Below, piece after piece: positions 5,855-8,321 of a DNA stretch of 8,321 nt. The notes beneath the pieces were generated by a model. That model worked only from the letters and a program-made list of their open reading frames with translations, did not search any database and was not told the origin of the DNA. The stretch is from 66-474 sp036568625 (GTDB taxonomy: Bacteria > Pseudomonadota > Gammaproteobacteria > Xanthomonadales > Rhodanobacteraceae), in contig DATCSF010000091.1 of NCBI GenBank assembly GCA_036568625.1, positions 1-8,321 of the forward strand, given 5' to 3'. Position numbers and translations under genes: made by a program. Position 1 is the stretch's first letter; the number at the start of each line of letters is the position of its first letter.

Positions 5855-6358
5855 TCACGCGGTCAATGTGAGTGCGGGCACCGGCGCGTACTTGCGCTCG
5901 TGCGCCAGCAGCCAGCGTTTGGCCGGCAACCCGCCGCCGTAGCCGGTGAGGTCGCCGTGGCTGCCGATCACGCGATGGCAGGGCACGATGATCGACAGCG
6001 GATTGGCGCCGTTGGCGGCGCCCACGGCGCGCACCGCGCGCGGCCGGCGGATGCGCCGCGCGATGTCGGCGTAGCTCACCGTTTCGCCGTAGGGGATCGC
6101 GAGCAGCGCGCCCCACACTTCCAGTTGGAACGGTGTGCCCGAAGGATGCAGCGGCAGCTCGAAGGACAGGCGCTTGCCCGCGAAGTATTCGTCGAACTGG
6201 CGCGCGGCCGCGTGCAGTCTTGATTTGCTGCGCTCGCCGTCCGGCGGCGGTGGCGGCGCGGCGCCGCCATGCGGCAAACCGACCTCGACCAACCCCACGC
6301 CATCGCTGACCAGCAGCAGCGGGCCGATGGGCGTGTCGATATGGTCGTAATACGCCAC
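5855..6358 (-). CDS. ogt: Methylated-DNA-[protein]-cysteine S-methyltransferase (Ogt)
   Basis: 167 aa suicide repair protein that transfers alkyl groups from O6-alkylguanine or O4-alkylthymine in DNA to its own cysteine. The active-site block is IVPCHRVIG (124-132) with catalytic C127. The helix-turn-helix region (about 77-120) includes FQLEVWGALLAIPYGETVSY and the R110-AVGAANGANP arginine-finger stretch. The conserved tail is GYGGGLPAKRWLLAHE (139-154). The N-terminal subdomain starts YYDHIDTPIGPLLL, typical of the family, with an odd run of five prolines (35-39). No ATG fits. GTG 6358 gives the family length and lies 2 bases after the SDR stop (TGAACGTG), so translation is probably coupled to the SDR gene. 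The frame runs open far upstream, but that is an SDR shadow. There is no Ada-type regulatory domain. Confidence 0.92.
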   Translation of the reverse strand: MAYYDHIDTPIGPLLLVSDGVGLVEVGLPHGGAAPPPPPDGERSKSRLHAAARQFDEYFAGKRLSFELPLHPSGTPFQLEVWGALLAIPYGETVSYADIARRIRRPRAVRAVGAANGANPLSIIVPCHRVIGSHGDLTGYGGGLPAKRWLLAHERKYAPVPALTLTA

Positions 6359-6360
6359 GT

Positions 6361-7143
6361 TCAGAACCCGTAATTCAGGAATCCGCCATCCACGGCCAAC
6401 ACCTGGCCCGTGATGTAGCTCGCCGCAGGCAGGCACAAGAACGCCACTGCGGCGGCGACCTCCTCGGGTTCGCCGATGCGCGCCATTGGCGTGCGATCCA
6501 GCACCTCCTCGAGATAATCGGGATCGGACAGTACTTCGTCGGTGCGGCGCGTGCGGATGTACCAGGGCGCCACCGCGTTGACGCGAATGCCGTCCTCGGC
6601 CCACTCGCAGGCGAGGTTGCGCGTCATCTGGTGCAGCGCGGCCTTGCTCATGCCGTACGGCGCGCCGGTGCGCACGTGCGTCGCGCCCGACACCGAACCC
6701 ACGTTCACGATCGCAGCGTGTCCGTGCTGCGCGAGGCGCGGATGCGCGAGCCGGCACAGGTCGAAGGCGGCCACGCTGTTCAATCGCAACACTTCCTCGA
6801 GATCGCCCGGTTCGTATTCCAGCGTGGGCTTCTTGAGGTTGCCGCCGGCGTTGTTGATGAGCAGCGACAGCGGCACGTCGAGATCGGCGATCCAATCGAA
6901 GATCGCCAGGCGATCCTCGGTGTCGCCGACGTCGGCGGAAAAGACCCGCGGTTCGCTGTTGGGAAAATCCTCGCGCAGGTCATCGCAGACCGTCTGCAGT
7001 TCGGTTTCGTCGCGCGCGACCAGCAGGGGTTGCGCGCCCAGGCTAGCCAGTTCGCGTGCACAGGCGAGCCCGATGCCGCGGCTGGCGCCGGTGATCAGGC
7101 AGGTCTGGCCGTCGAGGCGCCAGCGGCCGGGCAGGGCATTCAC
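6361..7143 (-). CDS. Short-chain dehydrogenase/reductase (SDR), tropinone-reductase-like
   Basis: 260 aa classical SDR, an NAD(P)(H)-dependent oxidoreductase. The Rossmann motif TGASRGIG (18-25), NNAG (97-100), N122 and the catalytic S150-Y163-K167 set (YGMSK) are intact. PWYIRT after the active site and the C-terminal GQVLAVDGGF are also typical. The RWRLDGQTCLITGAS start resembles tropinone-reductase-like SDRs. That label reflects sequence grouping and says nothing certain about substrate. R45 after the second strand (LVARDETEL) suggests NADP(H) preference by inference. GTG 7143 was chosen because family similarity begins there. The Shine-Dalgarno is weak and the frame extends to 7527 only as an antisense shadow of the lipoprotein gene. 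First gene of a two-gene unit with ogt. Confidence 0.9.
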   Translation of the reverse strand: MNALPGRWRLDGQTCLITGASRGIGLACARELASLGAQPLLVARDETELQTVCDDLREDFPNSEPRVFSADVGDTEDRLAIFDWIADLDVPLSLLINNAGGNLKKPTLEYEPGDLEEVLRLNSVAAFDLCRLAHPRLAQHGHAAIVNVGSVSGATHVRTGAPYGMSKAALHQMTRNLACEWAEDGIRVNAVAPWYIRTRRTDEVLSDPDYLEEVLDRTPMARIGEPEEVAAAVAFLCLPAASYITGQVLAVDGGFLNYGF

Positions 7144-7185
7144 GTGCGTGCGATCCAGGGGACGTCTTCGTGAGCTTAGCGCAGC

Positions 7186-7221
7186 TTGAACTCTGCCGCC
7201 CGCCGCGCGACACTGCGGCGC
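7186..7221 (+). promoter_or_regulatory. Candidate promoter for small lipoprotein gene
   Basis: TTGAAC (7186-7191, 4 of 6 -35 matches) and GACACT (7209-7214, 3 of 6 -10 matches) are 17 bp apart. The -10 ends 7 nt before ATG 7222, so the transcript would be leaderless or nearly so. No Shine-Dalgarno is visible. Two AGCTT copies (7173-7177 and 7183-7187) lie one helical turn apart in this divergent region. Confidence 0.35.
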
Positions 7222-7470
7222 ATGTTGCGGTTGTTCGCTGCCATGCTGCTGACCGGGTTGCTCGCCGCGTGCGCGTCGCACACGGCGCCGGATTCGGCCG
7301 CGAGTTCGGCCACGCCCGCTGCGGCGGCCACCAACGTCCTGGCCGGAACGCCCGTGGCCGGCTACGGACACGCCTTGAACAAGGCGAAGGGCGTGCAGAA
7401 CATCGTCGACGAGCAGGCCAGGAAACAGGCCGCGGCGATCGAAGCGGCGACCGGCAGCTCGTCGCCCTGA
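7222..7470 (+). CDS. Small putative lipoprotein
   Basis: 82 aa. The signal MLRLFAAMLLTGLLAAC ends in a canonical lipobox LAAC with acylated C17, so the mature protein would be a 66-residue lipoprotein. No Lol-avoidance Asp follows the cysteine (C-A-S), which suggests outer-membrane sorting. A low-complexity Ala/Ser/Thr linker (21-42) leads to a predicted amphipathic helix, HALNKAKGVQNIVDEQARKQ (50-69). This DKAK-like helix resembles those of small envelope lipoproteins in Xanthomonadales. ATG 7222 was preferred to TTG 7186, which would put 12 charged residues in front of the signal. Divergent from the SDR gene and convergent with the outer-membrane protein gene. Function unknown. Confidence 0.75.
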   Translation: MLRLFAAMLLTGLLAACASHTAPDSAASSATPAAAATNVLAGTPVAGYGHALNKAKGVQNIVDEQARKQAAAIEAATGSSSP

Positions 7471-7485
7471 GCCGTGCGACAAGAC

Positions 7486-7516
7486 GCGGGCCCGGCGCTT
7501 GCACACCCGGGCCCGC
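7486..7516. terminator. Strong GC hairpin between convergent genes
   Basis: GCGGGCCCGG (7486-7495) and CCGGGCCCGC (7507-7516) form a perfect 10-bp stem with an 11-nt loop, 15 bases after the lipoprotein stop. No T-run follows on the plus strand. On the minus strand it is followed by GTCTTGTC, only slightly T-rich. It is placed to act as a shared terminator for both convergent genes, but it is not a canonical intrinsic terminator. Confidence 0.5.
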
Positions 7517-7550
7517 ATTGGCCGCACGCGGCGGCGGAAAGGAACGAAGG

Positions 7551-8147
7551 TCAGAACCTCACTTCGGCCTGCGCCGACAGCAAACCGGTCGAGAGGTTGA
7601 TGTCGTTCTTCTTGGCGCGGTAGTAGTCGTAGCCGACACCGATGCCGAAGCTGCGGCTGAAGTCATAACCCACGCCCAGGCCGCCGTAGTAACCGTCGGA
7701 ACTGCGATGGGTGCTGATCGGCGTGATGTCGCGGGTCATGCCGTCGCCGTTCCATGCGTACAAACCTGTGCGTGCGGACACGTACCAGTTCGGTGTGAAG
7801 CTGTACTTGGCATTGGCGCCCACGGTCCAGCCGTGCAGCGAGGCCTTGTTGCTCGCGATCACAGGCTGCGAGTTGAACACGTTCTTGACGCGAATGTTGC
7901 CGAGGTCGTTGTAGCCAACCTCGGGGCCAATCGCGAAGCCGTTGTCGAGCGCCCAGCGATAGCCACCGCCGATCTGGTAACCGGTGTCGCTGCCGCTGTT
8001 CCGGCCGCTGCCGAAGTAGCTGTGGCCTGCGTTGCCGTTGATGAAGAACCCGCTGTCGGCGCCGGTCGTGTTCGTGGCGTCCTGCGCGAAAACGGGTGCC
8101 GCCGCGAAAGCCGCGGCGATGGCAAGGACGATTGCAGTGTTGCGCAT
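7551..8147 (-). CDS. Outer-membrane beta-barrel protein (OmpA-like/porin family fold)
   Basis: 198 aa. A signal peptide (1-21, cut at VFA|QDA) is followed by a chain of alternating hydrophobic/polar, Gly- and aromatic-rich strands ending in a C-terminal F (AEVRF), the recognition signal for the BAM assembly machinery. Strand-like segments include GFFINGNAGHSYF (33-45), TGYQIGGGYRWAL (55-67), FAIGPEVGYNDLG (71-83), GWTVGANAKYSF (106-117), WYVSARTGLYAW (121-132), YYGGLGVGYDF (153-163) and GIGVGYDYYRAK (168-179). This count fits a small barrel of about eight strands. ATG 8147 is supported by GGAG six bases upstream and by the signal peptide; the frame is open to 8297 without looking coding. Mature size and glycine content fit the OMP_b-brl group. 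Specific function unknown. Confidence 0.87.
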   Translation of the reverse strand: MRNTAIVLAIAAAFAAAPVFAQDATNTTGADSGFFINGNAGHSYFGSGRNSGSDTGYQIGGGYRWALDNGFAIGPEVGYNDLGNIRVKNVFNSQPVIASNKASLHGWTVGANAKYSFTPNWYVSARTGLYAWNGDGMTRDITPISTHRSSDGYYGGLGVGYDFSRSFGIGVGYDYYRAKKNDINLSTGLLSAQAEVRF

Positions 8148-8321
8148 GATTGTCTCCACTTGTGGTTTTTCACGCGCGCAAAACTTTTGCGTGCGCTTGG
8201 CCACTGAGACTGGGGTCAATCGGCAACGTTCGTTAAGGTTTCGATAGTTCGTCAGTTGTTGTTCATCGCGCGCGTGAAAGCGACTTTGAATGCTCACGAA
8301 ACTTTTTGTGTAATGCGTGGT
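8148..8321 (-). promoter_or_regulatory. Upstream/leader region of outer-membrane protein gene with competing inverted repeats
   Basis: This gap is relatively AT-rich. An 11-bp inverted repeat (8173-8195, centred on C8184, one G-T pair) forms a hairpin about 26 nt upstream of the ATG. Its left arm is also part of a 12-bp perfect inverted repeat, TTTCACGCGCGC (8168-8179) with GCGCGCGTGAAA (8268-8279). The two pairings exclude each other. No convincing promoter was found. A weak TTACAC with TTCAAA 17 bp later on the minus strand near 8313-8285 is the best candidate. The GGAG ribosome site lies outside the hairpins. Confidence 0.4.

Overview
The window looks like chromosomal DNA from a GC-rich gammaproteobacterium, most likely Lysobacterales/Xanthomonadales (a Rhodanobacter/Dyella/Lysobacter-like organism). 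This is inferred from the GC-rich third codon positions, a DUF4124 protein, a YadGH-type exporter, an intergenic element with GTCATTCCGG ends, and several starts with a -10-like box immediately before the ATG. No marker gene fixes the genus.

Left part (1-2170, all minus strand). The N-terminal 432 residues of a Cas3 helicase run off the left edge. It starts directly with the helicase domain and carries the features of the type I-G (formerly I-U, GSU0051-like) family. The rest of the CRISPR-Cas locus should lie beyond position 1. Nine bases upstream of cas3 ends a gene for a 153-aa HIRAN-domain protein with a twin-arginine-like signal, so the two look co-transcribed. Further upstream is a small predicted membrane-anchored protein of unknown function. 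There are no CRISPR repeats in the window.

Middle (2251-5588). A minus-strand ferredoxin/flavodoxin-NAD(P) reductase is divergent from a plus-strand ABC-2 exporter pair. yadG (ATPase) and yadH (permease) overlap by ATGA, and a secreted DUF4124 protein follows. The yadG promoter has a perfect TATAAT ending 5 nt before the ATG, which suggests a leaderless transcript.

Right part (5589-8321). A ~194-bp MITE/REP-like element with 13-bp terminal inverted repeats and internal hairpins fills the gap before ogt (O6-alkylguanine-DNA alkyltransferase). ogt is the second gene of a tight minus-strand operon behind an SDR oxidoreductase. A small lipoprotein gene diverges from the SDR. It converges, across a strong GC hairpin, on an outer-membrane beta-barrel protein gene whose long leader contains mutually exclusive inverted repeats.

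The most interesting feature is the HIRAN-cas3 operon: a DNA-recognition domain with an apparent export signal leading into a type I-G interference helicase. The middle and right parts are mostly ordinary housekeeping and envelope genes.
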